Assembly: GCA_951812925.1 (NCBI GenBank)
Contig: OX638368.1
Span: forward strand, 9,751,994 to 9,815,993
DNA: 64,000 nt
Direction of reading: 5' to 3'
Source of the DNA: Calliopum simillimum
Lineage: Eukaryota; Arthropoda; Insecta; Diptera; Lauxaniidae
In this document: positions 48,753-59,019 of the stretch, one piece after another
How the letters are laid out: each line of letters begins with the position of its first letter
Position numbering within the stretch: the stretch's first letter is position 1
The notes under the pieces: generated by a model
What the model was told of the DNA's origin: nothing
Seen by the model: only the letters and a program-made list of their open reading frames with translations
Database searches by the model: none
Translations under genes and position numbers: made by a program

Positions 48753-49168
48753 GAGTTATTCACGATCTGAAGTAACGAGCTGAGTAACAGGGTAAAAATG
48801 CACTCAGTTACTCTGAATAGTGAGCATACTCAATACTTTGCACGTATATTTGCTTTTTGTTTCTCAAAATAATTTTAGCTGACAACAAAAAAAAAAAAAA
48901 TTTTTAATTGAATATTTTACTCTCATTCAAATTTTTATTTTTGATGAACGAAAATTGCCTCTCAATCATAAACAAGTTCAAACGTTTCTATAGAAATAGG
49001 AATAGTAAAAAAAAGGCAAAAGTGTAAGATTATTTTACACTAGAAAATAGCTTGACTAAAAGGGTAAAAGAGTAACAGAGTAACTTACGTATATTTTGTT
49101 GTTGTGGTTGCGCACTGTTACCCTGTTACTCTGTTACTCAGGACGTTACTATAGATTGTGAATACCTC
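48753..49168. mobile_element. 416-bp TA-flanked MITE
   Basis: Imperfect inverted ends GAGTTATTCACGATCT and, reversed, GAGGTATTCACAATCT, extending through agtaacg...ctgagtaacagggtaa. Flanked by TA (48751-48752 and 49169-49170). The GAGTAACAG motif is repeated within each end. Confidence 0.75.
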
Positions 49169-49174
49169 TAATAT

Positions 49175-49985
49175 CTATTTGGTGATAGCTTAGCTGTCTG
49201 TTCAAAATTTTTGTTTTTTTAATACAAATTTAAATTTCAATGTCTTTTTACACAGTTTTCTTTTTTTGTACTCTCCACAAATTGATTGCGTGACAATTTT
49301 AGCAAATTACACCATCAGGCGGATTATCGTGTGTTTTCCAATGGTTAGCTGGGTTAATGCTCCTCATTCAAGCATTTGCCGATAATTCACTTTGAGCCTT
49401 AAATTATTGAATTCACGTAATCTCTCTCTTTGAATGAATGCTGTGAAGGGGGGCATAACAAAAACAGCAAATTTCATATTAAATAGGGATTCGAGTCATT
49501 TAGGTCGTTTTTTACTTGCAGTTTACCCCTCATTATTTATTTATAAGCGACGTACGCAAACAAGCAAGCAACGAATGCCAAGGTTTTCGACGAGCCACCT
49601 AATCCTCGTCCTAGACTCCATTGATACCCGTGCAGGCAGGTCAGGCACGTTGTTCGATATTACAGCAGAGAGTGAAAAGCCTCCACAGTTGTAGTTGTTT
49701 GGGGAAATAAATTGCGACGCTTAAGGGTTGTGCTTACGGAAATATTTACTATTTACTACGGTGACGGCGATGACGACGATAACGTCGATGAGTACAATTT
49801 GTTAGGAGCGGTGGGGCTTAAAAAATGCGAAACATTTGTACTGTTGTTATCATCAATGTTGCTGTGCCTTTACTCCATGCGTATTGACATTGATATCGAT
49901 TGAGGATTTTATAAAATTGAGGCCAAAGTATTGAGTGCGTATTTTACAACAGTTGTGAACATAAATAAATAAAAATATTTTGTAA
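49175..49985. other. Less AT-rich stretch without recognised gene
   Basis: Frames of 86 and 63 codons (49434-49903) lie here and composition is closer to balanced, with a GACGAC-type run at 49763-49790. No domain was recognised and no splice-supported exon chain could be built. It may be old unique DNA. Confidence 0.35.
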
Positions 49986-49990
49986 ATATA

Positions 49991-51382
49991 GTACAATCAT
50001 TTGGGAGAATAAAATGATGTTACCTGGAAAGTTTTGCGGGATTTTTGCAAACGAGTTATTTTATAGATTTCGATGTGCTCTTTCAGAATTTCAACTTTGC
50101 TACCTCGAATCGTGTTCGCTCGCGCCGCCATATTGGAAAAATGGAGCCCAAAATCAGTTTTTTACAAATTTCTCTTTAACGGTTACATTTAGAGAAAAAT
50201 ATTGTGGGGCAATATTTTAGCTTATGAAATTTTCTATAAAAATTACCCTTCAATTGTTTTCATACGACTTATAACTCAGGAGATATCCTAATTCAAAATT
50301 TGAAAAAAAATTAGTAAATTGTGCAAGCCGCATATGAATAGGCACAGTGATGTGTTGAGATTAAAATTACGATAACTCATGAACGGTGAGTCACACGTTT
50401 AAAGTAAAAATATTTAATTATAAGGAATTTCTTGCACTACAATCTACATATGAGTTTTTTTTTCGGATGACCTATAATTAGGGAGATATTTTTTAAACAA
50501 ACCTAAAATTTAGAAAAAAACTGTTTTTTCAAAATAGCTACAAAAAGGTTCGTCCCAGAAAAAAAATTATTCTTGCATTTTGTAGAACGTTCAATTCCCT
50601 ATAAGGATCTCTCCGAAGTGTTTTTCGTCAGACTTACCCTTCATGAGATATCGCGACTTGAAAATCATTCAAAACTGTTCATAGTACTGCGCATAGTACA
50701 TTGTTCAATTTTGAATGATTTTCAAGACGCGATATCTCATGAACGGTAAGTCGGACGAAAAAACAGTTCGGAGAGACTCTTATAGGGAATTGAACGTTCT
50801 ACAAAACGCATGAACAATTTTTTTTCTAGAACGAACCGTTTTGGAGCTATTTTGAAAAAAACGGTTTTTTCGAAATTTCAGGTTTGTTATAAAAATATCT
50901 CCTAAACTGTAAGTAACCCAAAAAAGAGATCATATGTGATTTGTAGTGCAAGTAATTCCCTATAAGCAAATATTTTTACTTTAAACGTGTGACTCACCGT
51001 TCATGAGTTATCATAATTTTAAGCTCAACACATAACTGTGCCTATTCATAAGCGTCATGCACAATTTACTAATTTTTTTAAAACTTTGAATTAGGATATC
51101 TCCTGAGTTATAAGTCGTACGAAAACAATTGAAGGGTCATTTTAATAGAAGATTTCATAAGCTAAAATATTGCTCCACAATATTTTTCTCTAAATGTAAC
51201 CGTTAAAGAGATATTTGTAAAAAACTGATTTTGGGCGCCATTTTTCCAATATGGCGGCGCGAGCGAACACGATTCGAGGTAGCAAAGTTGAAATTCTGAA
51301 AGAACACATCGAAATCTATAAAATAACTCGTTTGCAGAAATCCCGCAAAACTTTCCAGGTAAAACTACCAAATGACTGTACT
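49991..51382. mobile_element. 1392-bp TA-flanked palindrome
   Basis: Ends GTACAATCATTTGG and CCAAATGACTGTAC flanked by TA (49989-49990 and 51383-51384). The arms of about 690 bp pair nearly end to end, for example gaaagttttgcgggattt, cgaatcgtgttcgctcgcgc, ccatattggaaaaatgg and gcgatatctcatgaacgg, meeting near 50690. The two 68-69 codon frames at 50014-50220 (+) and 51162-51371 (-) are the same arm sequence read from each side and are almost identical, which shows the arm similarity directly. Confidence 0.9.
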
Positions 51383-51487
51383 AATAAATAAACCCGTAAA
51401 GTGATGTAGGTCTTAAACTTGTATTAAGCGACAGCTTGTCAATGGTTTTCTACGTGATATTCAGGCGGAAATTTCTACCATAAGATA

Positions 51488-52369
51488 GGGGAGATGTGTG
51501 TACCTTGGTCCGCTTTTCAGTTTTTTCAATGTGCAGGATTTTCCAAAAAAGTTTCTTTAGTTTTTTGATTAAGTTATATTTCTACAGTGCTTGCAGCATC
51601 AAATGATGTGACAATGATATTTCTATGTCTTACCATTGAGTAGAAATATTACTTTTTCCGTTGCAATCTCAAACGGTCCAAGGTACACCATGCAAGTGTA
51701 CCTTGGACTATTAAAAATAAAAGAGAATACATTGTATTTAGTTAATAAATTATGAAAGAACCATTTATATCGTAATCAAAAGTAACATTTTTTTCAATAA
51801 AAAAAAAAATTTTCATAAACAAAAATTATGACACAAAAAAGTGCATTTAGTAAAAAACAATTAATTAAACAAAAATAATTGCAAATAAATACATTAATCA
51901 CGTAAATAATAATAATACTATTATACTGAGAGGCGATTATGGCTTCCTGGTTGCCCGTGGAAAAAGGCTTCCTGGTCAATAAGCATAGGTCCAAGGTACA
52001 CACAGACAGCATGGTTTAAAAACTGTCAACACCCATAACATATATTAATGAAAATACATCTAAAACACACTGAAATCTTAAAACAATAACTAAACTTCCT
52101 TCCTGATGTTGTAAAACTGAAATATTTCAAGTAAGTTTCTCAAAAACCGTTTCGTAGTTTACTCTAAAAACAAATTTTTACACACAAAAAAAACTTTTTC
52201 CGTCGCTTTTTATACACGCATGCAGCTTGACGGTCTGAAGTCAACTAATATGAGTCACCGGTATGAGTGGAAAATTCCATAGAAGAACATTATCGTACAC
52301 GTGCAGCTGTTGCGTGGCAAACGGCACTCGGACCGAGGTACACTTGGACCAAGGTACACACATCTCCCC
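51488..52369. mobile_element. 882-bp TA-flanked MITE with internal GTACCTTGG copies
   Basis: Inverted ends GGGGAGATGTGTGTACCTTG and complement, flanked by TA (51486-51487 and 52370-52371). The end motif gtaccttgg recurs at 51699 and, inverted, at 51679 (ccaaggtac), 51992 and 52350. The interior is AT-rich with no transposase frame. Confidence 0.8.
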
Positions 52370-52374
52370 TACTA

Positions 52375-53030
52375 CTGTCTGTAGTGAAGTTTTGTCAGCA
52401 AATACAGCAAAAATAAGTGCACATTTCTATAAACAGTACATTGTGGCTATTTTTGGAACTTTGAGCATATTGTTATTTTTCAGTATTGTCATTTAATGCC
52501 AATTAAATTTTTTTCAACCCAATTGAAATTGGCTTTGGTTTGAAATAGTAAGCTATTGTTATAATTTTTTTTATATCAAAAGCTATAAGCAGACGGTTTT
52601 TGTCTGAAAATAAGCATAAAAGTCACGTAATAAAGTGGTATTTTTTAGTGAAACATTTTTAATAAATATAATTTGACTGTACAAGTTCGTATTAATGGAA
52701 TAATTGTGGACTTTTGACAAAACAAACTAACTCAAGATAAGACAATTTTGCAGGATTTCATTCGGAAATATAAAATTTAAATACGCTTCTTTTGGTGTAA
52801 CTGCCATGTCTTTGACATTTTTACTACAGAGATAGAGATGTGTCCCATAATTCACGCAAGATTTTAGTTTGCCGTCATTTGTGTGATGAAGTGTTGCCAA
52901 CCAAATAAGGAAAACAACTTGACAGCTGATTGCATAAAATAAGTGAAACTGAATTGAAAAAGGATATTCAACTCTGCATCAACAAAATTTAGCCATTAAG
53001 AGTTAAAAAGTTTCTTAGCTTTTCTGAAAA
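52375..53030. other. AT-rich stretch, no feature recognised
   Basis: No repeat or frame supported. Confidence 0.4.
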
Positions 53031-53034
53031 GTTT

Positions 53035-53215
53035 TCAATTTCGAGTCAGGTTTTTTTGTCAAAACGCCACAGAAAAGTATCTGAGTTTTTTTTACATGTT
53101 TAAATATTTTTTTATGGCTATATGTAGACTTTCTCAATATTTTACGATTATCTTAAAATTCGGGTTTCCGAAATTTTCAGGTTTTTAAATTTTTTCGACT
53201 TTAACACGGAATGAA
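53035..53215. repeat. A-rich repeat in reverse complement
   Basis: Drifted tttctcaatattttacg / gaaattttcaggtttttaaa / ttttttcgacttt units, the fourth tract of this family in the window. Confidence 0.55.
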
Positions 53216-53499
53216 AAGTTTTATAACTTTTATAGCGAGAACTGTTCAGAAATCAGTGAGCTTTTGTTAATCTTCGTTAATTTTAAATATTCATTAAAAA
53301 CTGCTCAAAAATTTTATGAAAATTGCTTAGAAGGGAACATTTCAATACAAGCATAGTAAAAATTATCAAACGCGATAGTAAAAAATATCAAACACGATAG
53401 TTAAAATTATTTAACAGAAATACAATTGTTTTGCGTTTATTTTTTTTTTTAACAATTTATACATATTAAAAAAAAGTGAAATAATTAAAAAAAAATATT

Positions 53500-53605
53500 A
53501 TTTAAAAATAAAAATAAAATCCAGTTGTCCTTAGCCTTGGAGAGGTTTGAACCGGGAGAACTTGTGTGATAAATACACACAGTCCGATAGATGCGCTCAT
53601 TAGCC
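53500..53605 (-). repeat. tRNA-like unit with T-rich tail
   Basis: Minus strand: A-box-like tggctaatgagcgcat (about 53615-53600), anticodon-arm-like ctgtgtgtatttatcacac, B-box ccggttcaaacctc (about 53555-53542), then ggattttatttttattttt. Order and spacing are tRNA-like but the acceptor arm does not close. Confidence 0.55.
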
Positions 53606-53819
53606 AGCAGCACCACTGTCATCATTATCATAAGCTTGACCGAAAATCTAATTATTTTAAAAAGACCATCTACTAAATTACCAAACAAGAAACAAAATTT
53701 GCCATCCAGTTCTATAAAAATTTTGGGAAAAAATGTGGTTTATAACAACCCAAGAGGAAATAGCGCTTCTGATCCAAGCATTTCAAAAGTGCTTGTCCTC
53801 ATAGAAATTTAGGAGCACT

Positions 53820-53905
53820 ATCACAATGATTTTTGATAAAGCTGCAGTAAGAACAACGTGAGTTCGAACCCAGCCTGGGTGATTTTTTTTTTTTTTTTCC
53901 TTTTT
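53820..53905 (+). repeat. tRNA-like unit with T-rich tail
   Basis: B-box tgagttcgaaccc (53859-53871) followed by gcctgggtgatttttttttt. The segment upstream (cacaatgatttttgataaag, ctgcag) matches 54030-54053 (cacaatgattctatgtaagg, ctgcag), indicating a repeated module. The A box is not clear. Confidence 0.5.
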
Positions 53906-54019
53906 TTTATTTGTTTTTGTTTTATTTTTTTTATTAAAATATTTTTTATTCAACCTCTTTTTATTTCACTTTTCTATTTTCCTTTCCCTTTTTTGTTTAC
54001 TTTTGCTTACTTGAATTGA

Positions 54020-54245
54020 AACTGATTGCACAATGATTCTATGTAAGGCTGCAGGAGCATTTGTATGTCAAATTCTGTTTGGACAACATTTACTTAATAT
54101 ACAAATTTAATACCTCTTCATATCATCGGGCATTGGTGTAGCGGTCTAAAGGGTTGGTAAATGTAAGAAAAAATATCTACCACGTTGACGGTCGTGGATT
54201 CAAATCCTGGCGCGGCCAGTTTTCTTTTCTTTTTTTTAATTTTAT
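54020..54245 (+). repeat. tRNA-like SINE-type unit
   Basis: Order: cacaatgattctatgtaagg, acatttacttaatatacaaa, tttaatacctcttcatatca, A-box-like cattggtgtagcggtctaaa (54131-54150), taaatgtaag, B-box tggattcaaatcctgg (54195-54210), cgcggccagtttt and a T-rich tail. The tacctc, A-box, taaatgtaag, B-box and gcggccag blocks match the minus-strand units at 46.8-47.4 kb. Confidence 0.6.
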
Positions 54246-54249
54246 TGAA

Positions 54250-55815
54250 AAAACGCTTACCGCAGCATTACAAATAAGCGCTTTAAAAACTACTTTTTGG
54301 TAAGGCTGTGGTAAGCTTTTGCTCGCTGACATCCTATGACATGCAATGTTAAAAAAAAAGTATTGTTCTTACGGAGCGGAATCGCTTATTGGTGAAAAGG
54401 ATGCACTTCAGAAGGGTTTTTGAAGCACTTCTTTTCCCCTTGGGTATGAATATATCCTGTAGGACACATACAAATAACACAAACACAACAAAAGTGAGCC
54501 AATTATAGAAAATGGGCTTAAGACTAATGAGTAGTTATTGAAGATGCTTGCCCCTTTTTAGGAGGCGCTTAGAGGTTACTGGTTGCTTGAAATCATTGAC
54601 ATTATTTTCGCTCTCAGAGCACATAAAAACCTAGCAGTATGCACACATTTAAAATTTTTGGAACAATTAAAATTCTAATCCCTAAGCGGGTATAAAGGGG
54701 CGCTAGTGGGAAAATCAACTTTTTTTTTCTAAAAATACGATTTTCGGGCCCAGCGCCACCCAATACATGGGGCCTGGGAGGTGCACCCTTTTTTTTTGTG
54801 TGCCTGTGTTATTGAGTCGGAATTTTTACCCAGCTTTCCTAAAATTTTTTATATGATTTCTTGTAGAAGTTAAATCGTTTATTATAAAAATCGATATGCC
54901 GCTGCCTAATGTGTCCTGACCTAATTCACAAAAACACCTTAATCTGTCGTTTGCATGCCTGTTTCTGGTAATTTTTATATAGTTTTTTTTCGTGTAGTAT
55001 TTCCATTTCTAATGAACATCTTTTTTAACTTTATTGCACAAATCAGTCGCAAGCAAGTGTATTCAATTTTGCGGCTTTATTAACATATGAGCTGTACAAT
55101 ACACCAAAACATTTGGAAATATATTTTTACTCTATACGACGATGCTCATGCTTCTTAAAAAGAATTGACAGTCATCTATTCATGACTGATGATTAAAAGA
55201 AAAATCAACTAAAATCTGTTTTTACGACCCTTAATCTTTTGACAGCATGATTACTGAGGAAATGGCGATATCGAAAATATTCAAGCATTTATTTTTGAAA
55301 CCATAAGTGTACTAAAAAACTCCCACTATTAGTACAAACAAAATATTTGCTCAAATGAAATGTACATGAGCAGGTCATTATACAGCAATAAATGTCAGTT
55401 TTGAAAATGGATTTTTCTTTGATTTATATTTTGCACTCATCACTAAATAAACAAAATTTCCGAAAATTTCAAAAAAACAACAATAATCAAAACATATTCG
55501 TCCAACCATAACAAGCAAAAGTAATGTCATTATATGAACGAACTGTCATTTAAATAGAAATAAATAGTTTTTCTCTGTTTTCAAGTAAAGTTTATCCAAA
55601 AAAATAAGATTTTAAGTTGAAAAAATAATATCGATCAAATGACGTTTTCAGCATAGGGTTTTGAAGACTGATTATACTGGAGAGATCGCTCTTTTTTTCA
55701 AAATCTACAGACTTATTGTTTAGAACTTGTATGAACTTTTTTTAGTATTTCTGGAAATTTTACTACACAGTAAAAATTTTAGTTTAATTTTAAAGCCAAT
55801 AAGTATTTACAAAAA
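54250..55815. other. AT-rich stretch, no feature recognised
   Basis: No coding motif. A short less AT-rich patch (cgggcccagcgccacccaat at 54746) precedes a poly-T run at 54789-54798. Confidence 0.4.
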
Positions 55816-55818
55816 ACA

Positions 55819-56075
55819 ATGCCAAAAAAATTATTAATTTTAAACTATTTTGGAATAAGTTTTATACTTTTTTGGAATAGATTTCAAACTTTTTTAGAAA
55901 AAAAAATCGAAATTAAATGTCAAAAAAGTTTAAAATCATCAATAAAAATGCCAAAAAAAGTATTAATTTTAAACTATTTTGGAATAAATTTTATACTTTT
56001 TTGGAATAGACTTCAAACTTTTTTAGAAAAAAAAAATCGAAATTAAATATCAAAAAAGTTTAAAATCAATACTAA
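55819..56075. repeat. 129-bp tandem duplication
   Basis: Two head-to-tail copies (55819-55947 and 55948-56075) with about 5% differences. Both begin atgccaaaaaaa and contain ttttaaactattttggaata, ttttatacttttttggaata and ttcaaacttttttagaaaaa. Because 129 is a multiple of three, the frame stays open across both and encodes a repeated MPKK-LILNYFGI-FILFWNR peptide. The AT-only composition makes a real protein unlikely. Confidence 0.8.
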
Positions 56076-56079
56076 GGGG

Positions 56080-57870
56080 AATCAAAAGTTAGAAAAGTAA
56101 ACTACCATTTTTTTGTGTGTACTGAGTATTATTTCAAAAACACCTTGAAAATTCAATTTTGAAAGGGGTCTCTTTCGATGTTTGCTGCTATTTCCTTCCT
56201 AAAATAGATTTAAGTCTCATAATTATAGGAATTTTGAGGCATATTTTTTTGGAACAATAAGTAAGCCATTTATATACATAGTATATCAAAACGATGTACT
56301 TACAATATTCTTTGTAGTATATACTCAGATTATATTGTTCAACCATGCGTTTAACCCTTTCATGTTTTATTTAAAAGTTCATATCAAAAGCGCTCTGTCA
56401 TTTTAAATTGGTTTTACCACTTTAGTATCATTTTTAGATATGGATAAAACCAGTATCTGTTTTTGGCAGCGGGAAAAATCTTAATTTTTAAAACCAATTC
56501 ATATTGTTTTGTATAGTAAAGTTTTTTTTCTTTAAGGCATAAATTTGTTAACTATTAACTAATTAACTAATTTAATCATTTTTTGTTTTTATTTATATTT
56601 TTCACTTCTCTTCAACAAGTTTTGCATAATTGTGGAAAAACATGTTTCGCATAATTAGATATAAAACTTGATTGGCAGCACTTCAGTCGATTCATATCTG
56701 CTATGTCATTGGGTACAGTGAACGAAATCAATATGGCAAATATTTCAATATTTTCTTGGAGCGCTCTTGTATCTTTTTATACATAATTTAGCTATTTTTT
56801 TAATTAATGAGCTATTCAAAGGTTAAACAACAAAATGATTTCGCCAAATTTAAGACATATGATGCTATAAATATTCGGTTGTTTTTTGCAAATAAGAAGT
56901 TGAAAAAACTTAATTTGCATTTAAATTTGCTTATAAAATACCTAACAGTTTATGTAGTTAAAATTGCTATGGCTTTAACGCAATATAATACGTCTATACG
57001 TATGTACATACGTACGATAGACAAGATGACGGCAGCAAAAACAGTGAGTCAAATTTTGGGATTTTCATAATGTGTCTCTTCAGTGTGCGCTTTTGATTAT
57101 TCAGTTTTACCAAAAATATGTTTTGTTTTTGTGTTATTTATTTTAAAAAATTAGCTATTCATAATAAGCGTGGGTCATAATACATACATAAATGGGACAT
57201 TTTAAGTGAAACCGGCCACCTTGCTGTGTCCAAAAATTCTATAGATTAATCACATTAATATAAGCTTATCTAGTTAACTTTTTTAAAATGTGACCTTTTT
57301 ATAAAAATCAAAATGGCGCCTCAAAGTGAATGATCTCAAATATTTAGATTTTATCTGACATATTTAATATTTATTTCGTTGCCGCTAAGCAACTGCCAGT
57401 ATAGTTATGACCAGCTTGGGACTGGTTACCCATGTCTTTTTTGAAGAAAGCTATCACTTGTTTGGAAGAGATGAACCTATCTAAGGTTGTTTTAACTACG
57501 TTACCATGTACGACACAATTTCTTGTGGATTGTGGAACCGCGTTGCCAAGTGTGAATTTCTTGAAATCCAGAATCGGATGTAATTTCATTTTTATTCAGT
57601 ACTAGCTATTGCCCGGTGAGCGTTGCCTCACCTTTAACCCGTGGTTTTTTTGTTCCGAATCACTAAGATCTCAAGCTGATTTTGGGTGTATTGGATGCGG
57701 AGAAGGCTATGCACAAATCACTAAACCAAATAATTAGTGCCATAATGTGGTGCCACATAATCCATAGTCTCGAGTGATTTGGCACTTTTTAGCATTTTTT
57801 ATAAATAAAACAAGGCATTAATTAAAAAATAAAATTGTGTATAGTTCCTTCGCAAAACTTTAGTTCTAGT
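56080..57870. other. AT-rich stretch, no clear gene
   Basis: The 87-codon frame at 56807-57070 shows no motif. The minus frame 57371-57589 (AVPQSTRNCVVHGNVVKTT) is faintly like a LINE C-terminus but cannot be supported. The segment 57603-57640 (tagctattgcccggtgagcg) resembles a common insect retroelement 3' tail and may be the 3' end of the RTE copy that follows on the minus strand. Confidence 0.35.
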
Positions 57871-57879
57871 TTTATAGCA

Positions 57880-59010
57880 GCTCAGCAAAAAAATGCAATG
57901 TCTCCCGGGCTTACCCAATATAATTTTTTCTGTTTGCATTTTTGATGTAGCTCGGCATTTGATATAGTGCAAGGCCACCAAACCTTTAGTATACGCCTTA
58001 AGCATTTGTTGACGAATACTTGCAGCTTGCTCGTTAGTTGTTCAGTAAGAAGCCATGTTTCGCACCCATATAACAAAACTGATTTCACATTCGAATCAAA
58101 AATGCGCACTTTCGTTTTGGTGGATATGAAGACTATATTTTGTTCAGTTGGGCAAACGCATCTTTTGCTTTTGCTATTCTTGAGTTGATATCCTCTTTTG
58201 CTCCACCATCCATGAAGATAATGCTGCCTAAATACGCGAAGCTATCGACGTTTTCGATGTCATCACTGCCAGCTCTAAGCGTCATTCGTGTTTGCTTTTA
58301 GCTTCATGCTTTTAGTCTTGGATACATTGATTTTTAGGCCGACCTTTTGTGATTCCAAGACGTAGTCGGGATCTTCTAGATGTTCGGTAAAGTTCAATTG
58401 GGTACCTCTTTTGACCTTATTTAGAGCTTTATCTAGGATATCGTCAAAAACGATGAGGAAGAGAGATGGTGATAGTAAGCACACCTGCCTTACGCCTGAA
58501 TTAGTGGTGAATGTCGGTGACAACAACCCGTTGTGTAACAAGCTGCATTTAAAGCCTTCATATTGGGCACGTACTAAGTTTATGACCTTTGCGGCAGTAC
58601 CTCTTCGCTGCAATGAAACCCAGATTTTTTCTCTGGAGACACTTTCGAAGGCAGTACTATAGTCTACGAAGACAAGTTGAAGTGCAACACGCCACTCACA
58701 TGATTGCTCGACAATTATTCTAAGGGTGTTGATTTGATCCACGCATGATCGGTTTGGCCGGAATCCTGCTTGTTCCCTGTTTAGAAGTACTTTTAATGGT
58801 ACTGAGAGCAAAGTTATTCCTCTATAATTTCGGCACTCGCTTAAGTCACCTTTTTTCGGCAATTTGACTAGCATGCCATGTAGCCAATTTTCTGGCAAAC
58901 GCTCTTCTCTCCAGATTCTGGAAATCAGAGGATGAAGAATCTTAGCTGATGTAATGGGACATGCTTTTAGCAGTTCAGCTGTTATAGTAGCAATAGTTTG
59001 GTTTGATGAA
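57880..59010 (-). pseudogene. RTE-clade reverse transcriptase relic lacking YADD
   Basis: Minus-strand ORF fragment. From about 59000: ITAELLKACP, then WLHGMLVKLPKKGDLSECRN and YRGITLLSVPLK (fingers), EQAGFRPNRSCVDQINTLR, FVDYSTAFESV (motif A, catalytic Asp at about 58664), SGVRQVCLLSPSLFLIVFDD (motif B), then FTEHLEDPDYV joined directly to LESQKVGLKINVSKTK. The YADD box that should lie between these last two blocks is missing, so an internal deletion removed the catalytic pair at about 58360. A second deletion joins SVPLKVL to LNREQAGFR near 58785. Downstream, after a frameshift, come AYLGSIIFMDGGAKEDINSR (about 58247-58188) and VRIFDSNVKSVLLYGCETW (about 58112-58050), typical of the RTE C-terminus. 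No endonuclease domain is present: 5'-truncated, dead copy. Confidence 0.85.
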
Positions 59011-59019
59011 AATTTTTTA

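Noticed and set aside
50014..51371. Two near-identical 68-69 residue proteins in opposite orientation as a duplicated gene pair
   Set aside because: They are the two arms of one TA-flanked palindrome; the similarity is explained by the inverted repeat.
45724..54245. Functional tRNA genes
   Set aside because: A and B box-like segments exist but acceptor and T arms do not pair properly; they are tRNA-derived repeats.
57371..57589. Possible LINE ORF2 C-terminus on the minus strand
   Set aside because: Similarity is limited to a vague VPQS...VVK...LDRF pattern with no supporting motif around it.
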